From: Thermoplasmata archaeon
GTDB taxonomy: Archaea; Thermoplasmatota; Thermoplasmata; UBA10834
DNA length: 18,878 nt
Direction of reading: 5' to 3'
NCBI GenBank assembly: GCA_022865445.1
Contig: JALHSX010000092.1
Coordinates: forward strand, 1-18,878
The notes under the pieces are model-generated. The model was not told where the DNA came from, searched no databases, and was given only the letters and a program-made list of their open reading frames with translations. Made by a program: the position numbers and the translations under genes. This document shows, piece by piece, positions 7,664 to 15,807 of the stretch (position 1 is the stretch's first letter; the number at the start of each line of letters is the position of its first letter).

Positions 7664-8821
7664 TTGATCAGCAGAGAGAGGATTTTTGAAATCGTCGACG
7701 GCTACGATCTGAAGAAAGTCAAGATCGGCGTGGTCGCATCGCACTCCGCGCTCGATGTTTGCGACGGCGCGGTCGAGGAGGGGTTCAGGACCGTCGGGAT
7801 AGGGCAGGAAGGAAGGGACAAGACCTATTCGAAGTACTTCAAATGCCAGCGTGATGCGAACGGGAAGGTCATAAGGGGCATCATCGACGAGTGCTGGACG
7901 CTGAAGAAGTTCAAGGAGATGATGGAGCCGAAGTACCAGCAGAAGCTCGTCAATGAGAACATCCTCTTCGTTCCGAACCGATCGTTCACTTCATACGTGG
8001 ACCTCAAGGAGATCGAGGACAACTTCGCAGTCCCGATGGTGGGCTCTAGGGCGTTGCTAAGAAGTGAGGAGAGAGGCGAGGATAGGGACTATTACTGGCT
8101 TCTCGAGAAGGCCGGGCTTCCGTTCCCGAAGAAGATCAAGGACCCGATGGACATCAACGGGCTAGTCATAGTCAAACTCCACCACAAGGTCAAGAAGCTA
8201 GAGCGCGGGTTCTTCACAGCCGCATCCTCTCAGGAGTTCCGGGAGAAATCACGCTCGTTGATATTCCACAATGTGATCACCGAGGAGGATCTGGCGAGGG
8301 CAAGGATAGAGGAGTACGTGATAGGGCCGGTCTTCAATCTCGACTTCTTCTATTCCCCGCTGGAGAACAAGATGGAGAGGATCGAGCTGATCGGTGTCGA
8401 TTGGAGATTCGAGACTTCGCTCGATGGCCATGTCAGGCTGCCCGCCCCTCAGCAGATGACGCTCATGGGCGCCCAGGCGACACCCGAGTACACCGTCTGC
8501 GGGCACAACTCCGCGACCATGCGCGAGTCGCTGCTCGAGGGCGCGTTCGACCTGGCAGAGAAGTACGTGAAGGCGACGCAGGAGCACTATCCCCCCGGCA
8601 TCATAGGCCCCTTCTGCCTCCAGACATGCGTCGACAAGGACCTCAAGTTCCATATCTATGATGTAGCACCGAGGGTGGGCGGCGGGACCAATGTGCACAT
8701 GTCGGTCGGGCATCCGTACGGCAACACCACTTGGCGTACTAACATGAGCACTGGAAGGCGGCTGGCGGTCGAGATACGGAGGGCGATCGAGACCAACCAG
8801 GTAAAGAAGATCGTCACATAG
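7664..8821 (+). CDS. purP: PurP-family ATP-grasp formaminoimidazole-carboxamide ribonucleotide synthetase
   Basis: PurP makes FAICAR from AICAR, formate and ATP, the ninth step of archaeal purine synthesis, replacing the folate-dependent PurH transformylase. The 385-residue length and the motif order fit: MISRERIFEIVDGY start, ASHSALDV (25-32), GFRTVGI (40-46), FAVPMVGSRALLR (121-133), IEEYVIG (215-221), NLDFFYSPL (225-233), DGHVRLPA (254-261), PPGIIGPFCLQ (310-320) and APRVGGGTNVHM (335-346). One feature is odd: the glycine-rich nucleotide loop (GARGGRGYF in Methanocaldococcus PurP) reads H-H-K-V-K-K-L-E-R-G-F-F at 173-184. PurP occurs as several paralogue groups in archaea, and this one may not carry the standard activity. 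Start TTG has AGGGGG upstream. The gene is monocistronic by its own promoter and a downstream stem-loop. Confidence 0.88.
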   Translation: MISRERIFEIVDGYDLKKVKIGVVASHSALDVCDGAVEEGFRTVGIGQEGRDKTYSKYFKCQRDANGKVIRGIIDECWTLKKFKEMMEPKYQQKLVNENILFVPNRSFTSYVDLKEIEDNFAVPMVGSRALLRSEERGEDRDYYWLLEKAGLPFPKKIKDPMDINGLVIVKLHHKVKKLERGFFTAASSQEFREKSRSLIFHNVITEEDLARARIEEYVIGPVFNLDFFYSPLENKMERIELIGVDWRFETSLDGHVRLPAPQQMTLMGAQATPEYTVCGHNSATMRESLLEGAFDLAEKYVKATQEHYPPGIIGPFCLQTCVDKDLKFHIYDVAPRVGGGTNVHMSVGHPYGNTTWRTNMSTGRRLAVEIRRAIETNQVKKIVT

Positions 8822-8841
8822 GGACGATTCCAATCCCTATG
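8817..8841 (+). terminator. Stem-loop straddling the purP stop codon
   Basis: CATAGGGA (8817-8824) and TCCCTATG (8834-8841) are perfect 8-base complements separated by nine bases. The TAG stop codon (8819-8821) lies inside the left arm. No oligo-T tract follows, so a classical intrinsic terminator is unlikely; it may mark the 3' end or protect the transcript. Confidence 0.4.
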
Positions 8842-8892
8842 GGAGCGCGAATAGCTGGCTATCTAGCAGGCCATTGCCTCGTATGGCTAAAG

Positions 8893-8901
8893 CTTATAAA
8901 G
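8893..8901 (+). promoter_or_regulatory. TATA box for the PKD surface protein gene
   Basis: CTTATAAAG is the best TATA match in this intergenic region, preceded by purine-rich CTAAAG. Initiation near 8923 gives a leader of about 55 bases with a GAGGGG Shine-Dalgarno just before ATG 8978. It also rules out the TTG at 8912 as the translation start. Confidence 0.65.
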
Positions 8902-8930
8902 GGGCAATCTATTGGGCGGAATACCTTTTT

Positions 8931-8945
8931 CCAAGGGGGTCTTGG
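8931..8945 (+). promoter_or_regulatory. Small hairpin plus T-run in the leader of the PKD gene
   Basis: CCAAG (8931-8935), GGGGT, CTTGG (8941-8945) make a 5-bp stem followed by TTTTG, within the predicted 5' leader. It has the look of a weak terminator or attenuator, but the stem is short and the role is speculative. Confidence 0.25.
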
Positions 8946-8977
8946 TTTTGATTCCCAGGAGAGAGAGGGGAATTGCA

Positions 8978-11968
8978 ATGAAGAGCGACCCAATGAGAAA
9001 GCTGTCGGCCAGCCTTCTAGTGCTGGTCATGGTTCTGTCGACCCTGGTCATCCTTCTGCCCTCGGGCAAGGTGGTCCAAGGTGCGACAACAAATGCGATC
9101 GACGTGCCCGTGCAGGATACAAGAGGTTTTGATGTCTCCACAGCCACCGTCAACTTGGTAGAAGTCCACAACGGAGCCGTGATCCAAACGCACCTCACCA
9201 CTCCAGGTCTCTATCATGCGGATGGTGTTCCCGCGGGGTACTACAGGGTCGACGTCACAGCTGCTGACTACTACGATGATTCGAGCGTCTATGCGACTTT
9301 CGATGCCAAGAGCGGCCTTGTCACACCGACAGTCACGCTGATTTGGCCTGGTGCGAAGCAGTACCAGTGGACAGTAACGGTCACAGATGCCGATTCGAAC
9401 CCGATTACGTCCGCCACTGTTGGTTTCTACAATGTGACAATGGACGAGATCGTCTCATCTGACCAGACGAACGAGAGCGGAGTCGCCCACGTCATGATGT
9501 TCAAGACCCCGACGCCAACGTCGACAGAATACATCATCCTGTTCGCAAAGGCGTCTGGCTACAACATCTCGTACAAGAAGATCACAGTGTCCAGTTCAGG
9601 CACTGACGCATTCGTCTTGCCCCTGTCAAAGAGCGTCAGCGGATGGGTCAGGAACTACGACGGGACCAAGTTGTTGAATAATGTAGTCGGATACATGCTC
9701 AACAAGAACACATCGCTCCCGATGATTGCAAGGCTTCTGAAGAGCGACACCGGAGGCAACAGGTTCCAGTTCGACGCATATCCGGGAGCCTTCATACTTT
9801 GTGTTGCTGCAGACAGCGGCAGTACGTATGTCGATGACCTCAACGTCCAGGCGTCTGGATCCTACATCTATCCAGACTTCAGACTCCAGAACAAGACTCA
9901 GAGGATCGAGCAGGTCGACCTTGACTTCGCGACCGGTGGCAACTACCGATCGTTCAGGCTGGGCGTCAACACGACCTGGTCTTATGATGATGCCTATCCA
10001 GGTCTGAAATACAGTGACGTTGGTTGCCTGAGATTGCAGGTCGATTTGGCAGGAAACGCCAATGGCATGGTCGATTCCGGTGAGGTGACCAACTTCCGCG
10101 ACCTCGTGAACCTATTTGGAAGCCAGTACGTAACGAGCTCCAATCTCTTCCTCCTGAACTCCACTGCCTACGACAATGCGACTTCCGTCTCCGGGTTCGA
10201 CATGAACCTTACGTCGGGGACCTCGGTGAAGGACAAGACTAGCGTTCACTACGCGTATTCATGCGTATACACCGCGAACACAATCGATATCGGCGCATTG
10301 GCCTACGACTCGATCGTATCCGTCAAGTATGACACTGCCGCTACGAACTACACGTACACGGTCGCTCTGGTGAGCGGCTACGAGCGCGTGTCCAACACGA
10401 GCTTCGGGGGAACCATCGCTGGCTACAGTAGCGTGGCGATAGACCCGTCGACTGGCACCGGCAGCTGGGTGACAATCGCGATGAGCATCCAGAAATCCGA
10501 GACGCCCTCTGCCTCGGCCGGGATCAACTCCGAGGCGAACGCCGCATACGCAGTATTCACCGATAAGAACATCACGAAATACGTCGTGAGAGTCGGCGCG
10601 AATGTGACTCTGAACGCAGGTAGCTCCGTTGACCCGAACGGCAACCCGTTGACCTACACATGGAAGTTCGGGGACGGCTCGAGCGATGTCACGACTTTGA
10701 ACAAGACTGTCGTGCACAAGTACCTGACCGCGGCAGCTGAGCGGACGGTCAACCTGACGATCACAGATGTTGCAGGTCTTCCCAACTGGACGGACCTCAA
10801 GGTCGTCTGCGACGATATGGCGCCTTCGCCCGTAATTTGGGCGAAGAACAGGACACTCAACACGACGGACAACTCGGTCGCAATTGAGCAGAGGGAAATG
10901 CTCATCGTGAACGCCAAGAACGAGACCACGCCGTCAACTGACGACGCGGCAATCCTAGGCGACGGTCTTGGCATTATCGATTGGGTGCAGTTCGACTACG
11001 GCGATGGCAACTCGTCCAACAGAATCGCCTGGAATGAGACCGAGCAGAACGCCACGCACTCGTACGCGAGCTCGGGCACGTACACGCTCGTGCTCAACGT
11101 CACGGATGTGGTCGGCCACTGGAAGAACGCCACCTTGACCGTCAAGGTCAACGACACGACCAAACCGACCGTGACTTTCACCGCCAAGAACGAGACCGGC
11201 GGAAGCAGCCTCCTGGAGAACAGGACGGTGGTGTTCGATGCATCCGCGAGCTACGACAACCTTGACAACATCTCTCTGCTCAGGTTCGAGTGGAACTACG
11301 GAGATGGCGTCTGGCAGAACTTCACGGGCCTTGCGGGCACGAACGTCACGCACAATTACACGAAAGTTGCGGCATTCCATGTCGCCCTCAATGTGACTGA
11401 CCTCGCGGACAACTGGCAGAAGACCCCGAAGACGATCAACGTCCTAGAAGGCCCTAGGCCGAAGCTGAAGGTCGAGAGGGTATACTACTCCCCCGGCAAC
11501 TTCTCGGAGGGCAAGCAGGGCTATATCTACGTCAACCTGACCAACACAGGCAGCAGATCCGCCTCAGGTGTGGTCGTCACATTCTGGGTGGTAAGGGCGG
11601 ACGGGACCGAGAAGCTCCTCGGGACTGCCATGAGCTCTGGAGGCCAGATGTACAACGGTTCGAGCGTGACGGTGGTCGAAGTGGGCGGCAAGGTGCAGAT
11701 CAGATTCCCTGTCACCTTCGGAGCGAAGGGCACATACACGATCAAGGTGAACGTGACGTGCTCGGACCAGCTCACGGTCGCTAGGTACACCGCGGGCGGA
11801 GACCAGGCGCTGATAGTGAAAGAAGCCGGCTGGAAGAAGCCGCTCCTGTGGGGCGGAGTCGCGGCGGTCATCGTATTGGTGCCTTTGGCGCTCTACTTCA
11901 GGGGCAGATTGTCGAAGCGCGAGAAGAAGGGCCCGAGGCGCGAGAAGAAGAGCGATGAAGCGCAGTAG
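8978..11968 (+). CDS. Secreted, C-terminally anchored PKD-repeat surface protein
   Basis: This 996-residue protein is probably on the cell surface. ATG 8978 follows GAGGGG and opens a signal peptide: basic MKSDPMRK, then a hydrophobic core (about 10-30). Residues 40-330 look like Cna-B/carboxypeptidase-regulatory beta-sandwiches. A degenerate EF-hand-like loop, A-G-N-A-N-G-M-V-D-S-G-E, lies at 358-369. Three PKD domains have their core motifs at 562-567 (WKFGDG), 672-677 (FDYGDG) and 772-777 (WNYGDG), about 100 residues apart. A CARDB-like domain (about 825-950, LTNTGS) follows. One transmembrane helix (956-974) and a basic tail end the protein. I count about 36 N-x-S/T sequons, suggesting heavy N-glycosylation. 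It could bind carbohydrate, calcium or other envelope proteins. The gene stands alone, with its own promoter; no protease or hydrolase catalytic domain is visible. Confidence 0.87.
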   Translation: MKSDPMRKLSASLLVLVMVLSTLVILLPSGKVVQGATTNAIDVPVQDTRGFDVSTATVNLVEVHNGAVIQTHLTTPGLYHADGVPAGYYRVDVTAADYYDDSSVYATFDAKSGLVTPTVTLIWPGAKQYQWTVTVTDADSNPITSATVGFYNVTMDEIVSSDQTNESGVAHVMMFKTPTPTSTEYIILFAKASGYNISYKKITVSSSGTDAFVLPLSKSVSGWVRNYDGTKLLNNVVGYMLNKNTSLPMIARLLKSDTGGNRFQFDAYPGAFILCVAADSGSTYVDDLNVQASGSYIYPDFRLQNKTQRIEQVDLDFATGGNYRSFRLGVNTTWSYDDAYPGLKYSDVGCLRLQVDLAGNANGMVDSGEVTNFRDLVNLFGSQYVTSSNLFLLNSTAYDNATSVSGFDMNLTSGTSVKDKTSVHYAYSCVYTANTIDIGALAYDSIVSVKYDTAATNYTYTVALVSGYERVSNTSFGGTIAGYSSVAIDPSTGTGSWVTIAMSIQKSETPSASAGINSEANAAYAVFTDKNITKYVVRVGANVTLNAGSSVDPNGNPLTYTWKFGDGSSDVTTLNKTVVHKYLTAAAERTVNLTITDVAGLPNWTDLKVVCDDMAPSPVIWAKNRTLNTTDNSVAIEQREMLIVNAKNETTPSTDDAAILGDGLGIIDWVQFDYGDGNSSNRIAWNETEQNATHSYASSGTYTLVLNVTDVVGHWKNATLTVKVNDTTKPTVTFTAKNETGGSSLLENRTVVFDASASYDNLDNISLLRFEWNYGDGVWQNFTGLAGTNVTHNYTKVAAFHVALNVTDLADNWQKTPKTINVLEGPRPKLKVERVYYSPGNFSEGKQGYIYVNLTNTGSRSASGVVVTFWVVRADGTEKLLGTAMSSGGQMYNGSSVTVVEVGGKVQIRFPVTFGAKGTYTIKVNVTCSDQLTVARYTAGGDQALIVKEAGWKKPLLWGGVAAVIVLVPLALYFRGRLSKREKKGPRREKKSDEAQ

Positions 11969-11991
11969 GCTGCCCGCTCAAACACTAGGAA

Positions 11992-12001
11992 ACCTCTTAA
12001 C
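11992..12001 (+). promoter_or_regulatory. Probable TATA box for lplA
   Basis: ACCTCTTAAC, preceded by GGAAA as a possible BRE, lies about 33 bases before the lplA ATG. Initiation would fall near 12024, giving a very short leader, which agrees with the lack of a clear Shine-Dalgarno before ATG 12033. The TATA match is only moderate. Confidence 0.4.
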
Positions 12002-12032
12002 GATACTTTTCATTCCCTTCTGCTGAGAACTC

Positions 12033-12788
12033 ATGCCGAAGATGTGGCGTCTGGTGGACAGCGGCCTTGTCTCGCCCCCCGAGTCCGCGGCCTTGGACGA
12101 CGCGATGCTCGAGGCGCACATCGCGGGTGTCGTTCCAAGCACGCTGCACTTCTATGTCCGCGCCCAGCCAACCGTCTCCGTGGGGTACTTCCAGAAGATA
12201 TCGGAGTCGGTAGATGCGGCAGAGGCCTCGAAACGGGGCGTAGCCATCGTCAGGAGGAAGTCTGGAGGCAGCTCGATATTCACGGATACTGGCCAGCTGA
12301 TCTACGGCCTCGTGGTGCATGAGAGCGAACTCCCGTCCGGAATGAGCGAGTCGTTCCGCGTCATATGCTCGGCGATCGCTCGGGCCATCAGTTCCTTCGG
12401 CCTCGATGCCCGCTATCGACCCATGAACGATGTTGAGGTGGACGGACGAAAGACATCGGGGAACGCGCAGCTCAGGCGGAAAGGCTCCGTTCTGCAGCAT
12501 GGCACAGTGGTAGTCCAAACGGATCTGGAGGCAATGGATGCCGTTCTGAAGGTCGACAAGTCAAAGGACCCTTCTCTGTCAAGACCTTCCGAGCGCGTCG
12601 CCAGTCTGTCGTCGCTCTTGGGAAGGGCCGTCAGCATCGACGATGTCAAGGAAAGAATGACCTCCGAATTCTCAAAGACCTTCCAAGTCCAGTTCGAGAA
12701 AGGGGTCCTGACAGAGTCTGAAAGAGCGATCGTGAACAGATTGGTGGCGGAACGCTACTCCAGAAAGGAATGGAACCTCAAGTTCTGA
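12033..12788 (+). CDS. lplA: Lipoate-protein ligase A, catalytic domain only
   Basis: LplA activates lipoate with ATP and attaches it to a lysine of lipoyl-domain proteins such as GcvH or E2 subunits. The 251 residues match the biotin/lipoate ligase fold: YVRAQPTVSVGYFQ (41-54), RRKSGG (74-79), ND (132-133), GRKTSGNAQ (138-146) with the lipoyl-AMP-binding Lys140, LQHGTVVV (154-161) and the EWN ending seen in Thermoplasma LplA. The C-terminal accessory domain of bacterial LplA is absent; in Thermoplasma a separate LplB protein supplies it, but no lplB is next door. The loop after RRKSGG reads S-S-I-F-T-D where most ligases have G-A-V-F/Y-H-D. A Cys as in the octanoyltransferase LipM is not seen. 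It ends 3 bases from the convergent argS. Confidence 0.85.
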   Translation: MPKMWRLVDSGLVSPPESAALDDAMLEAHIAGVVPSTLHFYVRAQPTVSVGYFQKISESVDAAEASKRGVAIVRRKSGGSSIFTDTGQLIYGLVVHESELPSGMSESFRVICSAIARAISSFGLDARYRPMNDVEVDGRKTSGNAQLRRKGSVLQHGTVVVQTDLEAMDAVLKVDKSKDPSLSRPSERVASLSSLLGRAVSIDDVKERMTSEFSKTFQVQFEKGVLTESERAIVNRLVAERYSRKEWNLKF

Positions 12789-12791
12789 GCC

Positions 12792-14516
12792 CTACATCTC
12801 CTCAGGCGCGTCGAGTCCAAGGCAGTTCAGCGAGTTCCTCAATGTCCACATGCTCGCCTCGACCAATGCGAGGCGCGCGTCCCTGACCGCGCCCTCGGAC
12901 TTCAGGACAGGCACGAACCTGTAGAACTGGTTGAACTGTGCCGCGAGGTCCTGAGCGTACCCGGCGAGCACATGCGTCTTGCGGTCTTCTGCGCAGGTCG
13001 CGATCACCGACGGGAAGCTCGCGACCATCTTGGTGAGGTCCATCTCCTGAGAGCTCGTCAGGTGTTTGGCGTCGAACTTCCTGCCCCACCCCTCGGCCTT
13101 GCTGAGTATGGAGCACGCGCGCGCATGCGCGTATTGAACGAAGGGCGCGCTGCTCCCCTCGAAGTTCAAGGCGTCCTCCCACTTGAACACGATCTGCTTC
13201 TCGGCTTGTATCCTGGCGATGTTGTATCTGAGGGAACCTATGCCGACGATCCTGGCTATCTCTCTCATCCGTTCCTCGGAGAGGTCGGTCCTGCGCTTCT
13301 TCACCTCATCGTACGCGAGCTCAATGGCCTCATCGATGAGGTCGTCCAGGTTCACGACCCTTCCTTTGCGCGTGGACATCTTGCCCTCCGGAAGCGACAC
13401 GAAGGCGTAGTACACGATCTCGGGCTTCTTCTCCAGGCCCATGATCGAGAGCGCGGCGGACAGTTCCTGCATGGCCAGCTTGTGATCCTCGCCGAGGATG
13501 TTGATGGCTATGTCTGACCGAGCGAACTTGTCCAGGTGATATGCGAGGTCCCGTGTCGTGTAGACAGAGGTGCCGTCAGCGCGCGTGAAGACCCATTTGG
13601 TCTCGCGCCCGCTTATTCCGAAGCTCTCTAGTTCCAGATAGTAAGCGCCATCCTGCTCCCTGCAGTACTCGGAGGTCTTGAGCTTCGCGATGACCTTCTC
13701 GACGCTGCGATCGGCCACGAACTTGGATTCCCAGGTGAATCGATCGACGTGTACGTTCAGTCTCTTGAGGCTCTCCATTATCGCGGCAAGGACTCTCTCG
13801 CACGCCTCTCTGGCGAGCTTGACCGTGTCGGGGTCTCCGTGCTCGAGCTTGTAGAGCATCGAGTCGATCTCCTTGAGCACGTTGGGGTCCTCCTCCAACA
13901 GTTTGTTGGCCTGCTGGTAGTAGAGGACGTACCTGTAGTCGTCCTTGTCGCGCTCGGGCTCGGCACCGAGCTTGAGGTGTTTCACGCCCCAAGTCATGAC
14001 GACTGCCTGTCGACCCACATCGTTGACGTAGAACTCCGTTGTGACATCGTACCCAGCCTGCCGGAGGATCCTGGCCAGTGTGTCGCCGATGATCGGATTC
14101 CTCGCTCTGCCGACATGTATCGGGCCAGTCGGGTTCACGCTTGTGTGTTCGAGCAGCACCCGCGCACCCTTCTTCTTGTCTGGGGTCCCGAACCTTTCCT
14201 TCTTTGACAAAGCCTCGTCGAGCGCCTTCTGGGCGAGCTTGTCGAAGCTGACTGTGAAATTGACATAACCGCCTTTCGCCTCGACGCTCTCAATCAAGTC
14301 CTTGGGTTTGATCCGCGAAGCGATGTCCTTGGCGATCGCGTCAGGTGATTTCTTGAGCTTCTTCGCGAGGGGAAAACAGGGGAATGCCAGGTCTCCCATC
14401 CCATGAGGCGCCCTGTCTATGACGATCTCGGTCTCCACATTCAGCTCCTTGAGCGTCTTGGAGACTGCCTCCGATATCTCATCCTTGAATCTCTGGAAAG
14501 CGTCCTCGGCCATCAT
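12792..14516 (-). CDS. argS: Arginyl-tRNA synthetase
   Basis: Class I synthetase that charges tRNA-Arg. Numbered from ATG 14516 (574 residues), it has the ArgRS-specific N-terminal Add-1 domain (1-90), the strongly conserved TSVNPTGPIHVGRARN (125-140) containing the HIGH-type motif HVGR (134-137), EFYVNDVGRQ (161-170), KWVFTRADGTSVYTTRDLAY (307-326), ILGEDH (340-345), the KMSKS-type loop KMSTRKG (379-385), and the anticodon-binding domain beginning FVQYAHAR (459-466) and ending LGLDAPEEM. A TTG at 14522 is in frame, but ATG 14516 or 14513 is more likely; ATG 14516 begins two bases after the stop of the release-factor gene. Translational coupling with prf1 is probable, and the pairing makes functional sense as a translation operon. 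Confidence 0.97.
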   Translation of the reverse strand: MMAEDAFQRFKDEISEAVSKTLKELNVETEIVIDRAPHGMGDLAFPCFPLAKKLKKSPDAIAKDIASRIKPKDLIESVEAKGGYVNFTVSFDKLAQKALDEALSKKERFGTPDKKKGARVLLEHTSVNPTGPIHVGRARNPIIGDTLARILRQAGYDVTTEFYVNDVGRQAVVMTWGVKHLKLGAEPERDKDDYRYVLYYQQANKLLEEDPNVLKEIDSMLYKLEHGDPDTVKLAREACERVLAAIMESLKRLNVHVDRFTWESKFVADRSVEKVIAKLKTSEYCREQDGAYYLELESFGISGRETKWVFTRADGTSVYTTRDLAYHLDKFARSDIAINILGEDHKLAMQELSAALSIMGLEKKPEIVYYAFVSLPEGKMSTRKGRVVNLDDLIDEAIELAYDEVKKRRTDLSEERMREIARIVGIGSLRYNIARIQAEKQIVFKWEDALNFEGSSAPFVQYAHARACSILSKAEGWGRKFDAKHLTSSQEMDLTKMVASFPSVIATCAEDRKTHVLAGYAQDLAAQFNQFYRFVPVLKSEGAVRDARLALVEASMWTLRNSLNCLGLDAPEEM

Positions 14517-14518
14517 CC

Positions 14519-15745
14519 TCAACTCACTCTGAACCTGAGTATGCCTGCGATTCCTCCGAAGGCCTTGAGCAGCAGCCCGCCCTCTTCGGACTCTCCAGAC
14601 ACGAACTCCACCTTGGTGTTGTTCTGCCCGGCGATCTTGTGTAATTCTCCGACGAGGTCATCGGCCTCGTCCACCTTCATGATAGCACTGCACTTGTCGC
14701 ACTTCACGTCATCGGTCGAATCCTTTGCCAGGGCTTCTTTCTTTGCACCGCATGAAGGGCAGGTCAGCTTCAGCTTGACCCTCCTCAGGTCTTCCGAGAG
14801 GATGAGCGTGTCGACCGCGCCTATCATGAGGGCGTTCTTGACCTGCTCCTCACCGTAGATCGAGAGACCGCCATCTGGCTTCCGGATCTCCTCGAACAGC
14901 TTTTGCATGAGGTCCTTCTCCCTCATCAGGTCGATGTCTTTCAGAGATTCTCGGGCCTTTTCAACAAGTTCCTTGAGGCCGTATTCATCCGTGTATCCGA
15001 CATCGAAAGTATCTATGATCTTCTTCTGCAGCTCGTAGTGCAGGTACTCGCTCTTGACGAAGAATTCCTTGGTGGGTCCAGGGCCGCCGACAAGTACGCC
15101 CACGAGGTCCTTTCGTGACAGGAAGGATTCGTTGGCCACACCAGCGACCTTCTTGTAGTACTCGTGCGCGGCTATCTCGATGGCCCTCTCGAACCTGCGT
15201 GCGGATTGGCCTCCTCTGCCGTGCTTGCTCGGAACCCTCGACTGCATGTTCTTCACGGACTCGATCCTCTTGCCGTGCAGATATCCTATCGTGGCCTCGC
15301 TCCTGTCGATGACGATGAGCCCATACGTCTCCTTTGTCTCGAGCATCCCCTCGATGGTCTCTGTGAAGAACTTCGAGTCGCATCTGTAGATGAAAGTGGG
15401 GACCTGCTCTGGCGGCTCAAGGACGAACTGCACCATGTCGGTCTGATCCGCGCCTATCGACCTGTGCCCCACGAAGAAGACAAGACCGTTCTCCGGCGGT
15501 TGCTTGAAGTTCTTCAGTCTTGAAAGAATCGACGAGATGGCTGCTTGGACGTTCTTCCTGGTCGATGCGGACTTGATGTTGGACGATTGAGAGTATTCAC
15601 TACGGAGGTAGTTCGAGACATCAGAGATCTGCTTCGAAGGGGGTATGTAAAGCGATATCAGTTCCGTGCCTCTCCCCGAAAGTTTCCGGACCTCCTCGAG
15701 GCTCCTGCGGAACTCGTATGTTTGCAGGTCTGTAAGCTCGGTCAC
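14519..15745 (-). CDS. prf1: Peptide chain release factor aRF1 (eRF1 family)
   Basis: aRF1 reads all three stop codons and triggers peptide release, working with aIF2/EF1A-like GTPase and ABCE1. Numbered from GTG 15745 (408 residues), the N domain has GRGTELISLYIPP (24-36), NIKS (56-59) and YRCDSKF (120-126) for stop recognition; the M domain has GRGGQSARRF (176-185) with the catalytic GGQ; the C domain ends with a zinc-ribbon pattern, Cys329, Cys332, Cys349 and Cys352. The frame is open to GTG 15787, but that codon sits only a few bases from a good TATA box, which would place transcription initiation downstream of it; the shorter start, reading MTELTDLQTYEF, also looks more like other aRF1 proteins. 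It is followed directly by argS. Confidence 0.95.
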   Translation of the reverse strand: MTELTDLQTYEFRRSLEEVRKLSGRGTELISLYIPPSKQISDVSNYLRSEYSQSSNIKSASTRKNVQAAISSILSRLKNFKQPPENGLVFFVGHRSIGADQTDMVQFVLEPPEQVPTFIYRCDSKFFTETIEGMLETKETYGLIVIDRSEATIGYLHGKRIESVKNMQSRVPSKHGRGGQSARRFERAIEIAAHEYYKKVAGVANESFLSRKDLVGVLVGGPGPTKEFFVKSEYLHYELQKKIIDTFDVGYTDEYGLKELVEKARESLKDIDLMREKDLMQKLFEEIRKPDGGLSIYGEEQVKNALMIGAVDTLILSEDLRRVKLKLTCPSCGAKKEALAKDSTDDVKCDKCSAIMKVDEADDLVGELHKIAGQNNTKVEFVSGESEEGGLLLKAFGGIAGILRFRVS

Positions 15746-15789
15746 CAGAACCAGTCCCAAGCCTTTTGTACGGGTTAGAGCGTTCACCG

Positions 15790-15798
15790 TTATAAAAG
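15790..15798 (-). promoter_or_regulatory. TATA box for the prf1-argS operon
   Basis: Read leftward, CTTTTATAA is a near-ideal archaeal TATA. It predicts initiation near 15768 and a leader of about 23 bases to GTG 15745. On the other strand the same bases lie only about ten bases before the pyrH ATG, too close to serve that gene, so pyrH must use a different, weaker element. Confidence 0.65.
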
Positions 15799-15807
15799 TT
15801 GAGCACC

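Noticed and set aside
8912..8977. In-frame extension from TTG 8912 of the PKD protein
   Set aside because: It lies before or at the predicted transcription start and would bury the signal peptide behind extra residues; ATG 8978 has GAGGGG and a standard signal sequence.
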